A DNA stretch of 64,000 nt from positions 285,218 to 349,217 of the forward strand of contig JACJYA010000009.1 in the NCBI GenBank assembly GCA_020636315.1, read 5' to 3'. Below are positions 1 through 8,326 of this stretch, in pieces. Below the pieces are notes generated by a model that was given only the letters and a program-made list of their open reading frames with translations, searched no databases and had not been told where the DNA came from. The position numbers were made by a program, and so were the translations under genes. Position 1 is the stretch's first letter, and each line of letters opens with the position of its first letter. Source of the stretch: Lewinellaceae bacterium. GTDB lineage: Bacteria > Bacteroidota > Bacteroidia > Chitinophagales > Saprospiraceae.

Positions 1-1
1 C

Positions 2-649
2 TATATGCTGGGCCTGGCCAAACTTCGCCGCCTGGATCACGACGCCACGCCTCACTTCCAGCGCTTTATCCTGCATTATCAGGGCAGTAACTTCATAAAG
101 GAAGCCTATCAGAAAATGGCATGGCAGGAGTTGATCAACGGCAACCCCAAAGGTTACGAGCGCTACATGCAGGCTTGCCTGGCCAATGGCTCCCCCATTG
201 CCGGAGGGGACAAAAACGCCCAGCAGGAAGCCGAACACGGAACAGCGCCTGACCTTACCCTGCTGAAAGCCCGCCTCCTCTTCGATGGAGGGTATTTCCT
301 CAAAGGATACCGTATCCTGGCCGATCGCAGCCCGGAAAACTTTTCTTATCCTGAAGGGCAACTGGAATACTACTACCGGATGGGGCGCCTGCTTCATGGA
401 CTCAACCGCTATGATGAAGCCCTGCAATACTACCAGTTTACCATTGAAAAGGGAGCCGGTTCCCCTCACTTCTACGCCTGCAACGCTGCTTTGCAGATGG
501 GCCTGATCCACGAATCCAAAGGAGCTTACCCCCAGGCCAGGGCCGCCTTCGAACGCTGCCTGAACATCGAACCGGAAGAATACCGGACCGGCCTGCACCA
601 GAAAGCCAAATCGGGCCTCGCCAGAATTGAAGAGAAAGGATGGCAGTAG
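2..649 (+). CDS. TPR-repeat protein, C-terminal part (5' end outside window)
   Basis: The reading frame is open to the first base of the window, so the gene begins upstream; the ATG at 5 is probably internal. About 215 residues are visible. The last third has tetratricopeptide-type helical pairs (GRLLHGLNRYDEALQYYQ, then GLIHESKGAYPQARAAFERC), and the earlier part looks like more degenerate helical repeats. TPR domains are protein-interaction scaffolds, and no catalytic motif is visible. The partner and exact role cannot be read from this fragment. It is followed after 13 nt by the alpha/beta hydrolase on the same strand, so the two are probably cotranscribed. Confidence 0.75.
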   Translation, partial: YMLGLAKLRRLDHDATPHFQRFILHYQGSNFIKEAYQKMAWQELINGNPKGYERYMQACLANGSPIAGGDKNAQQEAEHGTAPDLTLLKARLLFDGGYFLKGYRILADRSPENFSYPEGQLEYYYRMGRLLHGLNRYDEALQYYQFTIEKGAGSPHFYACNAALQMGLIHESKGAYPQARAAFERCLNIEPEEYRTGLHQKAKSGLARIEEKGWQ

Positions 650-662
650 GGGGGTCATTAAT

Positions 663-1463
663 ATGCAGCCATCTTTTCTAAATACCCCCTTCGGTGAGGT
701 CGCTTTCCGAAAGTACGGCGCCGGCGGCCGTCTCCTGATCGCTTTTCACGGCTTCTCAGCGGACGGCGCCATTTTCCGGGCAATGGGCGGGTATCTCGAT
801 GGTGGCTGTACCCTGTACGCCATAGACCTTCCTTTCCACGGAAATACCCAGTGGCGGGCAGATGATTACCGGCCGGGCCAACTGGCAGCGGTAGTCAGGC
901 TTATTCTTGCGCAGGAGGGCAAGGGCCGGTTTGAGGCAATCGGGCACAGCCTGGGCGCCCGCCTGTGGCTGCACCTGCTCCCTTTTTTCAAAGGCCAGGC
1001 CACCTGCCTCTATCTGCTGGCGCCCGATGGACTGCAGACCCGGTGGCTCTATCTGGTGGAATGGCTCCCGGTTTGGTGGCGCCGGTTGTTCATTCACTTT
1101 GCCCAACGGCCTGCCTGGATATTGGCCCTGGCGCGCCGGCTGCACCGTTTGGGGTGGGTTGATGATTTTCTGCTCCGGTACCTGAACCACCACCTGGGAG
1201 AAGCCCCGCTGCGCTACCGGCTGCTGCACACCTGGATGGCCATCGGCCATTTTCGGTTGGGCACAAAAAAAGTGGCCCACCTCATCCGGCAGGCAAGAGT
1301 ACCGGTATATGTCCTGCTCGGTGATGAAGACAGGCTCGTAAAACCGGAGTCCATCCGCCGAAGACTGGACGGGCTGGATGAGGTCAGCATAGAAGAGATC
1401 AGCGCCACTCACCGGTCGATTTGCCGGGCAGCTGCTCCCTATGTAAAAAACCGTAAGGTTTGA
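663..1463 (+). CDS. alpha/beta hydrolase
   Basis: A 266-residue alpha/beta-hydrolase-fold protein, probably a cytosolic esterase or lipase-like enzyme. The oxyanion-hole region HGFS is at residues 29-32, the nucleophile elbow GHSLG has Ser96, an acid candidate lies in GDEDRLV (Asp221 or Asp223), and the catalytic His is probably H250 in ATHRS. There is a small lid-like insertion rich in Trp, Arg and Leu (about 125-200). I chose the ATG at 663 over the in-frame one at 627: a G-rich stretch precedes it by about 8 nt, the 627 start would overlap the upstream gene, and its first 12 residues do not fit the fold. The substrate is unknown. Confidence 0.85.
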   Translation: MQPSFLNTPFGEVAFRKYGAGGRLLIAFHGFSADGAIFRAMGGYLDGGCTLYAIDLPFHGNTQWRADDYRPGQLAAVVRLILAQEGKGRFEAIGHSLGARLWLHLLPFFKGQATCLYLLAPDGLQTRWLYLVEWLPVWWRRLFIHFAQRPAWILALARRLHRLGWVDDFLLRYLNHHLGEAPLRYRLLHTWMAIGHFRLGTKKVAHLIRQARVPVYVLLGDEDRLVKPESIRRRLDGLDEVSIEEISATHRSICRAAAPYVKNRKV

Positions 1464-1488
1464 GAATAAGAAACTGGTTTATTATCTA

Positions 1489-2706
1489 TTATTGGTTCTG
1501 TTTCACTTTCAGCCCGTATCCTTTCAGTATCCTTCGCGCCAGCGAGGCCTTGTGGGCCTCATCGGGCCCGTCGTAAATGCGGGCGCCCCGCTCTTCGCGG
1601 TAGAAATAAGAAAGAATGGTATCGTCGGTAACGCCCAGAGCGCCATGCACCTGCAGGGCGCGGTCAATGGCCTTTTGCATCACTCCGGCAACAAAAAACT
1701 TTATGGTGGAAATTTCGGTGCTGGCCGCCCGCTGCCCTTCTTTCTCCATTTTGATGGCCGTGTGCAGCACCATATAGCGGGCGGCATCGATCTGAGCGCG
1801 GCACTCCGCGATCCAGGCCTGCACCATCTGTTGTTCTCCCAGCATTCTCCCCTCTCCCATCTCGCGGGTGGCGGCGCGCCGGCACATCATATCGAAGGCC
1901 CGTTCGCAGATGCCGATCCAGCGCATGCAATGGTGGATGCGCCCGGGCCCCAGGCGTTGCTGGGCCAGTTTGAAGCCCTCCCCTTCTTCCCCCAGCCGGT
2001 TGGCCCGGGGCACTCTTACATCTTCCAGGCGGATCTCCGCGTGGCTGTGCCAGCCCTCCCCGGCATGCCCCATCACCGGAATGTTGCGCACCAGTTGGAA
2101 GCCGGGAGTATCGGTTGGAACGATGATCATACTGGCCCGCTGGTAAGGGTTTTCTGCCTCGGGGTTGGTGACTGCCATGACGATGGCAAAAGAAGCCCCA
2201 TCCGCCGAGGAGGCAAACCACTTGTGCCCGTTGATTCTGTAATTATCCCCATCACGCACCGCCATGGTGCCCATACGCACCGGGTTGGATCCGGCATAGG
2301 CCGGTTCGGTCATAGCAAAACAGGAACGTATATCTCCGGCAAGCAGAGGGCGAAGGAACTGCTCCTTGATATCCGGAGGCCCGTGTTGCAGTAATAATTC
2401 GGTATTTCCTGCGTCCGGCGCCTGGCAGTTGAACGCCAGATGGCCGAAGGGAGTGGTGCCCAGGAGTTCTCCCAATTGGCCGAATTCAGAAAGGCTGAGC
2501 CCTGCCCCACCGTGCCCGGCCGGAAGGTGCGGGTTCCAGGCTCCGGTAGCCTGCGCCTTTTCCCGGAGGCTGCGGATCTCCGATTCCACTTCCCGGAAAG
2601 GAGACCTCAGCCAGCGCAGCTCATTCGGATAAACCTCTGCTTCGAGAAATTCCTTAACGGCAGCGTATAGTTTTTTGAGCAAGGGGGTAGCAAATGCTTC
2701 GACCAT
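1489..2706 (-). CDS. acyl-CoA dehydrogenase family protein
   Basis: A 405-residue FAD-dependent acyl-CoA dehydrogenase, which would introduce an alpha,beta double bond into an acyl-CoA. The middle domain signature CFAMTEPAYAGSNPVRMG is near residue 130, and the C-terminal helical domain carries QVHGALGVTDDT and a final RIYDGPDEAHK. The ending resembles the ACAD10/ACAD11 group (DGPDE-H) rather than the classical YEGTSEIQ ending, so the catalytic acid position is not the standard one. The length is normal for the family. It starts 25 nt after the Pycsar-like gene on the same strand and is probably cotranscribed with it. Chain-length specificity cannot be inferred. Confidence 0.9.
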   Translation of the reverse strand: MVEAFATPLLKKLYAAVKEFLEAEVYPNELRWLRSPFREVESEIRSLREKAQATGAWNPHLPAGHGGAGLSLSEFGQLGELLGTTPFGHLAFNCQAPDAGNTELLLQHGPPDIKEQFLRPLLAGDIRSCFAMTEPAYAGSNPVRMGTMAVRDGDNYRINGHKWFASSADGASFAIVMAVTNPEAENPYQRASMIIVPTDTPGFQLVRNIPVMGHAGEGWHSHAEIRLEDVRVPRANRLGEEGEGFKLAQQRLGPGRIHHCMRWIGICERAFDMMCRRAATREMGEGRMLGEQQMVQAWIAECRAQIDAARYMVLHTAIKMEKEGQRAASTEISTIKFFVAGVMQKAIDRALQVHGALGVTDDTILSYFYREERGARIYDGPDEAHKASLARRILKGYGLKVKQNQ

Positions 2707-2731
2707 AGACTGGGCATTTTTTCTTTGCGGT

Positions 2732-3952
2732 TCAGGTGAACAAGGCGATCAGAAAGGTACAGACCGTTGCGATAAAACCGGCCATAAAGATATTATAGGA
2801 AATGGCCAGATAGCGATATTTCTTTTCCAGCACCTTCCCGAGATGGTACAGGTCTCTGACCATATTGCCGTAGAGCAACTCGCTGTCGTTGAACACATCC
2901 TCCATAGCTTCCTCGAATTGCTCGAGGCTCAGGGTAACGAAGTTACCGAAAAAGACGACGTTGCGGCGCACCGCCTCCGGCGCGGCCCCTTCCGGGTTGA
3001 GCATGGTAACTTTGGGGCGGGCGGAAAGGACGGCAAATATAAGGCTGGCCATACCCGTAACCAGAAAAATGACCACCGGGAGCAGGATCTGCGGGCTGTT
3101 CTCTCCGATATTACGGTATGAAAGAAAGGTAATGAGCACGCTGACCAGGATGGTATTGACGCTGATCATGATATTGGCCTTATTGTCGGCAATGGCGCTC
3201 AGGTTGATGTGGTTCCGGTAATTGGCCCGGAAAAAGGTCTGTACTCCCCGTACCGGCACTTTACGCTCCAGGCTGATAAAGCTGCCATCATCCTCTTCTT
3301 CGGCTTTCTTATTATGCTTTTCCAACACCTGGCGGCAATTGTGAATGGCCTGCGCCAGCAGTGGCTGAAAACGCGCCTGAGCGGAATGTGTATGCAGTTT
3401 GATCCGCAGCAGTTCTTCCAGCAAACCCCTCGACCATTCCACTTTGGTATATTTCCGGCCGAGCAGGAACTCCCGTTCCAGGCGAAGCAGCGGAAGCCCA
3501 TCTTCAGTTCCCTGCAGATAAGTAGTGGCTTGAATGGCATCGCTGAGAATACGCTCTGCCGCTCCGGAAAGCAGGCGCCCTTCAGCAACGGAAAGGATGC
3601 ACCCGACCACCTGTTCCTGCTTTTCCGCAGGGTACTCTGCCTGTCCGAAAAACTGCCGGGTGAACTCTACACTAAAGTGGGCCGGTTCACGGTAATCGTA
3701 TAAATAGCCGGTAGGAATAAACCAGGCGCCCAGCAAAGCCTGTTCCAGCACCTCCGCGCCGGCGCCTTCCTCCTTAGCGATCGCTTTTACATACCCGGCC
3801 AGAGTATCGGCAAAGTTATAATTATGGACCAGCAGGCGGCCGTCCTGCCGCTGCCCGAACAGGCGTAGCACAAATTCCCGCGCCTGCTCGGTTATGGCTC
3901 CGGCCGTTGGCTGGCCATCCCGTATTTCAGGTTCCTTCTTCTTCTCAGACAT
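2732..3952 (-). CDS. Pycsar-effector-like membrane protein (DUF5706/PycTM) with degenerate HD domain
   Basis: A 406-residue protein of the HD plus PycTM architecture. Residues about 30-230 align by pattern with the HD-phosphohydrolase half of this family: HN is kept at residues 43-44, but the HD pair, expected in a WFHDTGY-like motif, reads WFIPTGY (residues 77-83), so metal binding should be lost. Residues about 245-315 match the PycTM region (NLSAIADNKANIMISVNT, then a second hydrophobic helix), and a third hydrophobic segment ends the protein (AISYNIFMAGFIATVCTFL). In characterised Pycsar systems such membrane proteins respond to cCMP or cUMP. No cyclase gene is nearby, so a housekeeping or orphan role is equally possible. 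The acyl-CoA dehydrogenase gene follows in the same transcript. Confidence 0.8.
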   Translation of the reverse strand: MSEKKKEPEIRDGQPTAGAITEQAREFVLRLFGQRQDGRLLVHNYNFADTLAGYVKAIAKEEGAGAEVLEQALLGAWFIPTGYLYDYREPAHFSVEFTRQFFGQAEYPAEKQEQVVGCILSVAEGRLLSGAAERILSDAIQATTYLQGTEDGLPLLRLEREFLLGRKYTKVEWSRGLLEELLRIKLHTHSAQARFQPLLAQAIHNCRQVLEKHNKKAEEEDDGSFISLERKVPVRGVQTFFRANYRNHINLSAIADNKANIMISVNTILVSVLITFLSYRNIGENSPQILLPVVIFLVTGMASLIFAVLSARPKVTMLNPEGAAPEAVRRNVVFFGNFVTLSLEQFEEAMEDVFNDSELLYGNMVRDLYHLGKVLEKKYRYLAISYNIFMAGFIATVCTFLIALFT

Positions 3953-4141
3953 AGTGGAGCAATATACAAAAAATCACTTATCTGTGAACTGCAGGATTGT
4001 GTTGGTTTTGTGGTTTTGCGGTTTTGCGGCACTACGAAACGAATTCACGAATACCCCCTCGTCTTCGCCAGGCTCTGTCGGGTGAAAATGCACGAAACTA
4101 CAAACTTTGCCGTCCACACATCAATTTGGCTTGTGGTAGCG

Positions 4142-4171
4142 TTGTAATGTGTAGCAATTTGAATACCTTTG
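4142..4171 (+). promoter_or_regulatory. Bacteroidota-type promoter for the lipoprotein/DUF5723 genes
   Basis: TTG at 4142-4144 and TACCTTTG at 4164-4171, separated by 19 nt, match the TTG / TAnnTTTG consensus of the phylum's housekeeping sigma factor. It lies about 130 nt upstream of the ATG at 4300. The rest of the 346-base gap 3953-4299 shows nothing beyond a short GGTTTTGC tandem repeat near 4009-4027. Confidence 0.6.
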
Positions 4172-4299
4172 CAGTGTTCTTCTACTAGCCCTGATGACTC
4201 TCCAATAACCCTGCCGCTGTGCAGAACGCCCTTCGCGTATAATAAGCGCGCATTATTCCCAGTTAATGAACCTGTGGTGGATTTAATTAAATTCTGATT

Positions 4300-5844
4300 A
4301 TGAAAAGGTTAATCCTGTTATTATTGGTGGCTGTTGCCGCTCTGCTTGGCGCGTGCCAGTCTTTCGATGAGTTGGAAAACCTGGAGGATGCCGACTACGA
4401 TGCCGACTACGCAGTTCCCCTCCTCAATACGGAGCTGTCTTTGAAGGAAGCGCTGGAAAACTTCCAGGACCTGGCCGTTATCTCGATCGACCCCGACGGG
4501 CTCATCCACTTCACCTATTCCGGCGATGTGCTCACTCAGAACAGCGACACCATATTCAAAAAGATCAATGAATCGCTCAGCGGCGTGCCGATACCGATCA
4601 ACAGCAAGCGAATGGGCCTTCCCCTGGAACTGCCCGAAGGTTTCGACTTCGACCGCCTGGTCTTCAAATCCGGAGAATTTATTTTTGGATTCCAGCACAA
4701 ACACCCCGAGCCGGTGGAGTTTACCCTGACTATGCCTCAGATCACCAAAGACGGAGTACCCTTATCTTTCTCGGCCAGCCTGCCGGCATACAGCGGAAGC
4801 GGTAACCTGCCGACCTATACCAACCTTTTCGCCCCCTTCATGCTCGATGGATACGAAGTATTGCCCGACCCGGTTACAGATTCCGTTTATGTTGAATATG
4901 AACTGATCCGCGAAAGCGGGCAGCCGGATACAGCCCTTGCCGCTATTACCTTTCGCGACTTGTCTTTCTCCTATATGGAAGGCTTTCTGGGCGTGCAGCG
5001 GCATGAAGGCGGCCGCGACACCATCATCATCGATTTCTTCGACAACTGGGTAACCGGCGACATCTATTTCGCCGACCCCACCGTCACTTTCAATATCGAA
5101 AATTCATTTGGCATCCCGACGGAGTCGGACGTGAAGGTGTTTAAAGTCCTGACCGTAAGAGGAGAAACCCTGGAACTGATGAGCCCTTACGTAGAAAGCG
5201 GCATTGCCTTTCCCTATCCTTCTATAAATGAAGTCGGAGTGATCAAGGAGAAAAAATTCGTCTTCAATAAGGAAAACTCCAATATCGACCAGATCCTGGG
5301 CGCCGGCCCGGTCGCCATCGATTACGATGTGGATGCCGTGACCAACCCGGATTCCAACGTTAACATTCGCGGATTCATAACCGACAGCAGTTACTACAAA
5401 GTACGCGTCGATGTTGACCTGCCGCTTTACGGGCGGTCTGTCAACTTCCTGGCGCAGGATACTTTCCAGCTCAACTTCGAAGATTTCCAGCAGATGTACA
5501 AAGCAGAATTCAAACTGGTGGCCATCAACAGCCTGCCGCTGGATGTGTCCATCCAGGGGTATTTTCTGGATCAGGACGACCTGGTGCTCGACTCCCTCTT
5601 CCAGGAGTCCATGCGGGTGATCGAAGGGGCCCCGACTGACGCAGAAGGCAACGCCAGCGGCACCAGCGAGGATGTCACCTACGCCGATTTCCCGGAAGAA
5701 CGCTTCGATAAGGTGCGCAGCGCTCAGAACCTGGCCATTGTTGCCTCCTTCTCTACGGTCAACAACGGTGAGGTCTCGGTCAAGATCCTGGAAAGCCAGG
5801 CCGTGCAGATCAAGCTTGGGGCTATCTTCGGGGTGCGGGATTAG
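4300..5844 (+). CDS. hypothetical lipoprotein
   Basis: A 514-residue predicted lipoprotein. A Lys/Arg start, a Leu/Val core and the lipobox LGAC with Cys19 give a signal-peptidase II site, and the Gln/Ser after the Cys does not exclude outer-membrane sorting. The remainder is acidic and rich in short beta-prone stretches and Pro, with no catalytic motif. I recognise the type as a Bacteroidota-specific surface or periplasmic protein found near DUF5723 proteins, but no function is known to me. A 138-nt gap separates it from the DUF5723 gene downstream on the same strand, and the two probably act together at the outer membrane (inference). Confidence 0.75.
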   Translation: MKRLILLLLVAVAALLGACQSFDELENLEDADYDADYAVPLLNTELSLKEALENFQDLAVISIDPDGLIHFTYSGDVLTQNSDTIFKKINESLSGVPIPINSKRMGLPLELPEGFDFDRLVFKSGEFIFGFQHKHPEPVEFTLTMPQITKDGVPLSFSASLPAYSGSGNLPTYTNLFAPFMLDGYEVLPDPVTDSVYVEYELIRESGQPDTALAAITFRDLSFSYMEGFLGVQRHEGGRDTIIIDFFDNWVTGDIYFADPTVTFNIENSFGIPTESDVKVFKVLTVRGETLELMSPYVESGIAFPYPSINEVGVIKEKKFVFNKENSNIDQILGAGPVAIDYDVDAVTNPDSNVNIRGFITDSSYYKVRVDVDLPLYGRSVNFLAQDTFQLNFEDFQQMYKAEFKLVAINSLPLDVSIQGYFLDQDDLVLDSLFQESMRVIEGAPTDAEGNASGTSEDVTYADFPEERFDKVRSAQNLAIVASFSTVNNGEVSVKILESQAVQIKLGAIFGVRD

Positions 5845-5982
5845 AAGGGCGATCAGCAATTGGCGGTTCGCGTTTCGCTTTGGCAGTTCGCCAGGTTAGC
5901 CTCCCCGGCTCCTCCAATAGCGCTCCAGGTAGAGTTTTAATTTTTCACGCCAGATAAGGGGGCAATAAAACAACCATACTAT

Positions 5983-7353
5983 ATGCAGAGAATACTGCTT
6001 TCATTACTGATCATCATCTCACTGGCCACTGCGGCGCTGGCCCAGGAAGACCTGGCCACTCATTTCATGCGCCACACCTGGCAATCCAGCCGGACTAACC
6101 CGGCTTTTTTCCCGGACTACCAGGCCGTTATCGGGTTGCCGGGCGTATATAATACCCTTTACGTCACCAACGTCACCTATGGCGACCTGATCGCCAAAGG
6201 GGAAAACGGGAAGGATGTTTTAAACATCAACCAGGCAATAGAACAGTTGGGAGAAAACAATATCCTGCGCAACAACCTGGATATCGAAACGCTCAGCCTG
6301 GGGATGCGCTTCGGCAAGGCTGCCCTTTCGCTGGGCCACACCCTGCGCTTCAATGCATTTATGAACTACCCTAAAACCATGCCTCAACTCATCTGGCAGG
6401 GCAACGCCCAGTTTATCGGACAGGAAGTGGAATTCGGGCCGGATGTGGACCTCTTCGGCTACCAGGAATTTGCCCTGGGGCTGGCAGTGGATGTAGCGCC
6501 TGGTTTTACCATCGGGGGGCGCGCCAAACTGCTGGCAGGTGTGGGCAGCATCAGCTCAGAGCGCACCAGCCTGCGCCTGCGCACCGACAGCGAGATCTAT
6601 CAGCTGGAGCTCAATGCCGACTACTACGTCAACTCTGCGGGCTCCATCAAGTACGACGGGTTCGATAAACTGACCGTTGCATTTGACTATGGCCGGTTTG
6701 ATTTTGAAGAGCTTTTCACCGGCAATACCGGCTTTGCCTTCGACCTGGGCGTTCAGCTTCAGCTCGGAGAGAAACTGGAACTGGCCGCCAGCGCCCTGGA
6801 CATCGGCAAGGTCAACTGGAAAGAGGAGGTAACCAACTACCACCTCAACGGTACTTTCCAGTACGAAGGCCTGGATCCCGCCCAGAACATCTTTGAAGAC
6901 ACCGTCACGGTTGGTTCGATCATAGACACTCTGAGGGAGATCTACGAGGTGGTGGAAACCTCCGTCAATTACTCCACTACCCTGCCTGCCCGCTTTTACC
7001 TCAGCGGCCTGTATCACCTGAAACCCGGCCTGAGTGTCGGCGGGCTCATCTATCTGGAGCAGTACCGGGAAGAATGGACAACGGCCGTGGCCATCGGCGG
7101 CAATATGGACATACTGCCTGTTCTCAACGTCGGCGCCACCTACGCCTTCCGCAACGAACGCCTCGACAACCTGGGCCTGAACGCCACCCTGTTGCTGGGC
7201 CCCGTACAACTGATGGCCGCTACGGATAACATCGTTACTGCCATCCGCCCCAAAGACAGCCACAGCGCCAACCTGAGGCTGGGGTTGAATTTGTTGTTGG
7301 GAAGGGTGAGGCCGGAGAAGCCTGAGGCCAAGGCGCCTTCGGGGTTTTATTGA
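5983..7353 (+). CDS. DUF5723 family outer-membrane beta-barrel-like protein
   Basis: A 456-residue protein with a clear signal peptide (MQRILLSLLIIISLATAALA, cut before QEDL). It has alternating amphipathic beta strands through its length, typical of an outer-membrane barrel. Near the N-terminus the SRTNPAFFPDY stretch (asparagine-proline-alanine after the first strand) is characteristic of DUF5723 proteins and related PorV/PorQ-like barrels of this phylum. It probably shares the transcript of the preceding lipoprotein. The C-terminal residues are not a canonical barrel ending (GFY). A transport or assembly role at the outer membrane is inference. Confidence 0.75.
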   Translation: MQRILLSLLIIISLATAALAQEDLATHFMRHTWQSSRTNPAFFPDYQAVIGLPGVYNTLYVTNVTYGDLIAKGENGKDVLNINQAIEQLGENNILRNNLDIETLSLGMRFGKAALSLGHTLRFNAFMNYPKTMPQLIWQGNAQFIGQEVEFGPDVDLFGYQEFALGLAVDVAPGFTIGGRAKLLAGVGSISSERTSLRLRTDSEIYQLELNADYYVNSAGSIKYDGFDKLTVAFDYGRFDFEELFTGNTGFAFDLGVQLQLGEKLELAASALDIGKVNWKEEVTNYHLNGTFQYEGLDPAQNIFEDTVTVGSIIDTLREIYEVVETSVNYSTTLPARFYLSGLYHLKPGLSVGGLIYLEQYREEWTTAVAIGGNMDILPVLNVGATYAFRNERLDNLGLNATLLLGPVQLMAATDNIVTAIRPKDSHSANLRLGLNLLLGRVRPEKPEAKAPSGFY

Positions 7354-7413
7354 TGGGGTGCGTTATTCGTTATTTTCACCCGGCCGAGGGACGAGGACGG
7401 GCGGGATTCGTGT

Positions 7414-7478
7414 ATTCGGGATTCCTAACTCGGGATAACGACTCCCGATTCACGATTCACGAGTTACGAATCCCGAAT
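7414..7478. terminator. bidirectional hairpin between convergent genes
   Basis: Inverted arms 7414-7432 and 7460-7478 match at 18 of 19 positions. They lie between the end of the DUF5723 gene (plus) and the end of the small gene on the minus strand. The right arm also encodes the last residues (GIRNS) of the minus-strand protein, so the hairpin overlaps coding sequence. Confidence 0.5.
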
Positions 7479-7837
7479 CCCCCCTTCAACCGCTCCGCCA
7501 ACATACTCATGATCCGCCGGGTGGCCTCCGGCTCCATTTCCAGGAATTGTTCATATTCTTCGGCGGTGAACTGCCCGATCACGGCGCCCAGGAGGAGGAA
7601 TCGCAGGCGGTTGTCCTGGCTCAGGCTGTGATCGATCTGCTGTTCCTGTTTCTGCTGGGGCAGGCTATCGAACGGTATCCTGCGCTTGGCCATCATGCGG
7701 CGGAAGATGGCGGCCAGCAGATCGTGCTGCATCTTTAGGATGGGGCGGAGGGTTTCGTTCTGAAAGCGTTCGGCCTCAGTGACAGCCTCTTTTTCCATGG
7801 GCACGAGCGGGCGGATGTCTTTGCGTTTGTCGGGCAT
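7457..7837 (-). CDS. small conserved Bacteroidota protein (often misnamed glyoxalase)
   Basis: A 126-residue, mainly helical, charged protein beginning MPDKRKDIRPLVP. The open frame continues 60 codons further upstream, but that extension contains the tRNA promoter region and has no family character, so the ATG at 7837 is the likely start. The pattern (LRPILKMQHDLLAAIFR, then an SL-x-QDN-RLRFLLLGAVIGQFT region) resembles a short family widespread in Bacteroidota that databases sometimes label glyoxalase. No metal-binding His/Glu pattern of a real glyoxalase is visible. Function unknown. Confidence 0.65.
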   Translation of the reverse strand: MPDKRKDIRPLVPMEKEAVTEAERFQNETLRPILKMQHDLLAAIFRRMMAKRRIPFDSLPQQKQEQQIDHSLSQDNRLRFLLLGAVIGQFTAEEYEQFLEMEPEATRRIMSMLAERLKGGFGIRNS

Positions 7838-7912
7838 GGCTGGAATTTTTTCAATTGAAACCGGGTTAATACAGGAAATCCACAGAAGATAAAAAATATC
7901 CCGGGCGAATTG

Positions 7913-7944
7913 TTGTGCATAAGGGGTTAAAACCCGTATATTTG
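7913..7944 (+). promoter_or_regulatory. promoter for the tRNA-Met transcript
   Basis: TTG at 7913-7915 and TATATTTG at 7937-7944 with a 21-nt spacer match the Bacteroidota consensus. Transcription from about 7950 would cover both the broken and the intact tRNA copies. Confidence 0.6.
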
Positions 7945-8019
7945 CACTCGCAAAAATTTCCGCCTTTGTTAAAACTTCCGCCTTCACTTTAGTCTCGGCG
8001 GATAAATCGGCGGCCAAAG

Positions 8020-8075
8020 GGCGCGGTAGCTTCCCGCTTTTAGCAAAGCGGGATTAGAGCGCTTGATTCATAATA
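8020..8075 (+). pseudogene. truncated tRNA-Met copy with a hairpin in place of the D loop
   Basis: The segment matches the 5' half of the intact tRNA 88 bases downstream. A 23-base block at 8009-8031 is identical to 8097-8119 and includes the 5' acceptor strand and the start of the D arm. The D-loop region is then replaced by a perfect 8-bp hairpin (8033-8040 with 8045-8052, loop TAGC). After it the TTAGAGCGC..TGATTCATAAT part of the D and anticodon arms resumes, and similarity ends near 8075. There is no T arm, so this cannot be a normal tRNA. Confidence 0.7.
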
Positions 8076-8107
8076 TACCGCCTTCATCAAGATTTTGGCG
8101 GCCAAAG

Positions 8108-8181
8108 GGCGCGGTAGCTCAGCTGGTTAGAGCGCATGATTCATAATCATGAGGTCGGCGGTTCAAGCCCGCCTCGCGCTA
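8108..8181 (+). tRNA. tRNA-Met (anticodon CAT)
   Basis: A complete 74-nt cloverleaf. The acceptor strand GGCGCGG (8108-8114) pairs with TCGCGCT, including terminal G-U pairs. The D arm is AGCTCAGCTGGTTAGAGC, the anticodon stem CATGA/TCATG encloses loop TTCATAA with CAT at 8142-8144, and the T arm is GGCGG-TTCAAGC-CCGCC. The discriminator is A at 8181 and CCA is not encoded. The G1:U72 pair is unlike the mismatched initiator, and the body looks like elongator Met. A tRNA-Ile with modified C34 cannot be fully excluded. Confidence 0.9.
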
Positions 8182-8188
8182 CGAAAAG

Positions 8189-8217
8189 AAGCCTTCACAA
8201 AAGTGGAGGCTTTTTTT
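8189..8217 (+). terminator. intrinsic terminator after tRNA-Met
   Basis: AAGCCTTCAC and GTGGAGGCTT form a 10-bp stem with one G-U pair and an AAAA loop, followed directly by a run of T. Confidence 0.85.
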
Positions 8218-8239
8218 ATTCTCCCACAGCACCGGGATC

Positions 8240-8326
8240 ATGTTTTATTTTTACGTACTCTACAGCCTCAAAAATGGAAGGCTTTATAAGGGTTCCACAT
8301 CTTGCCTTCCCAAATGTATCCTGTAA
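8240..8326 (+). pseudogene. remnant of a GIY-YIG endonuclease-domain gene
   Basis: The frame from ATG 8240 reads MFYFYVLYSLKNGRLYKGST and then loses similarity, ending at a stop 28 codons in. The N-terminal pattern (YVLYS, about ten residues, YKGST) matches the start of small GIY-YIG proteins of Bacteroidota (typically 80-100 residues, often beside tRNA or rRNA genes). The remaining domain (Arg and Glu active-site residues) is missing. The rest of 8218-8684 shows only the promoter listed below; a long minus-strand frame there has no protein-like features. Confidence 0.5.

Noticed and set aside
1492..2394. 300-codon plus-strand frame within the acyl-CoA dehydrogenase gene
   Set aside because: Shadow of the real minus-strand gene; Pro/Gly/His-rich, no motif.
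7457..7837. Naming the small protein a glyoxalase
   Set aside because: No metal-ligand pattern or fold evidence; the name comes only from similarly annotated relatives.
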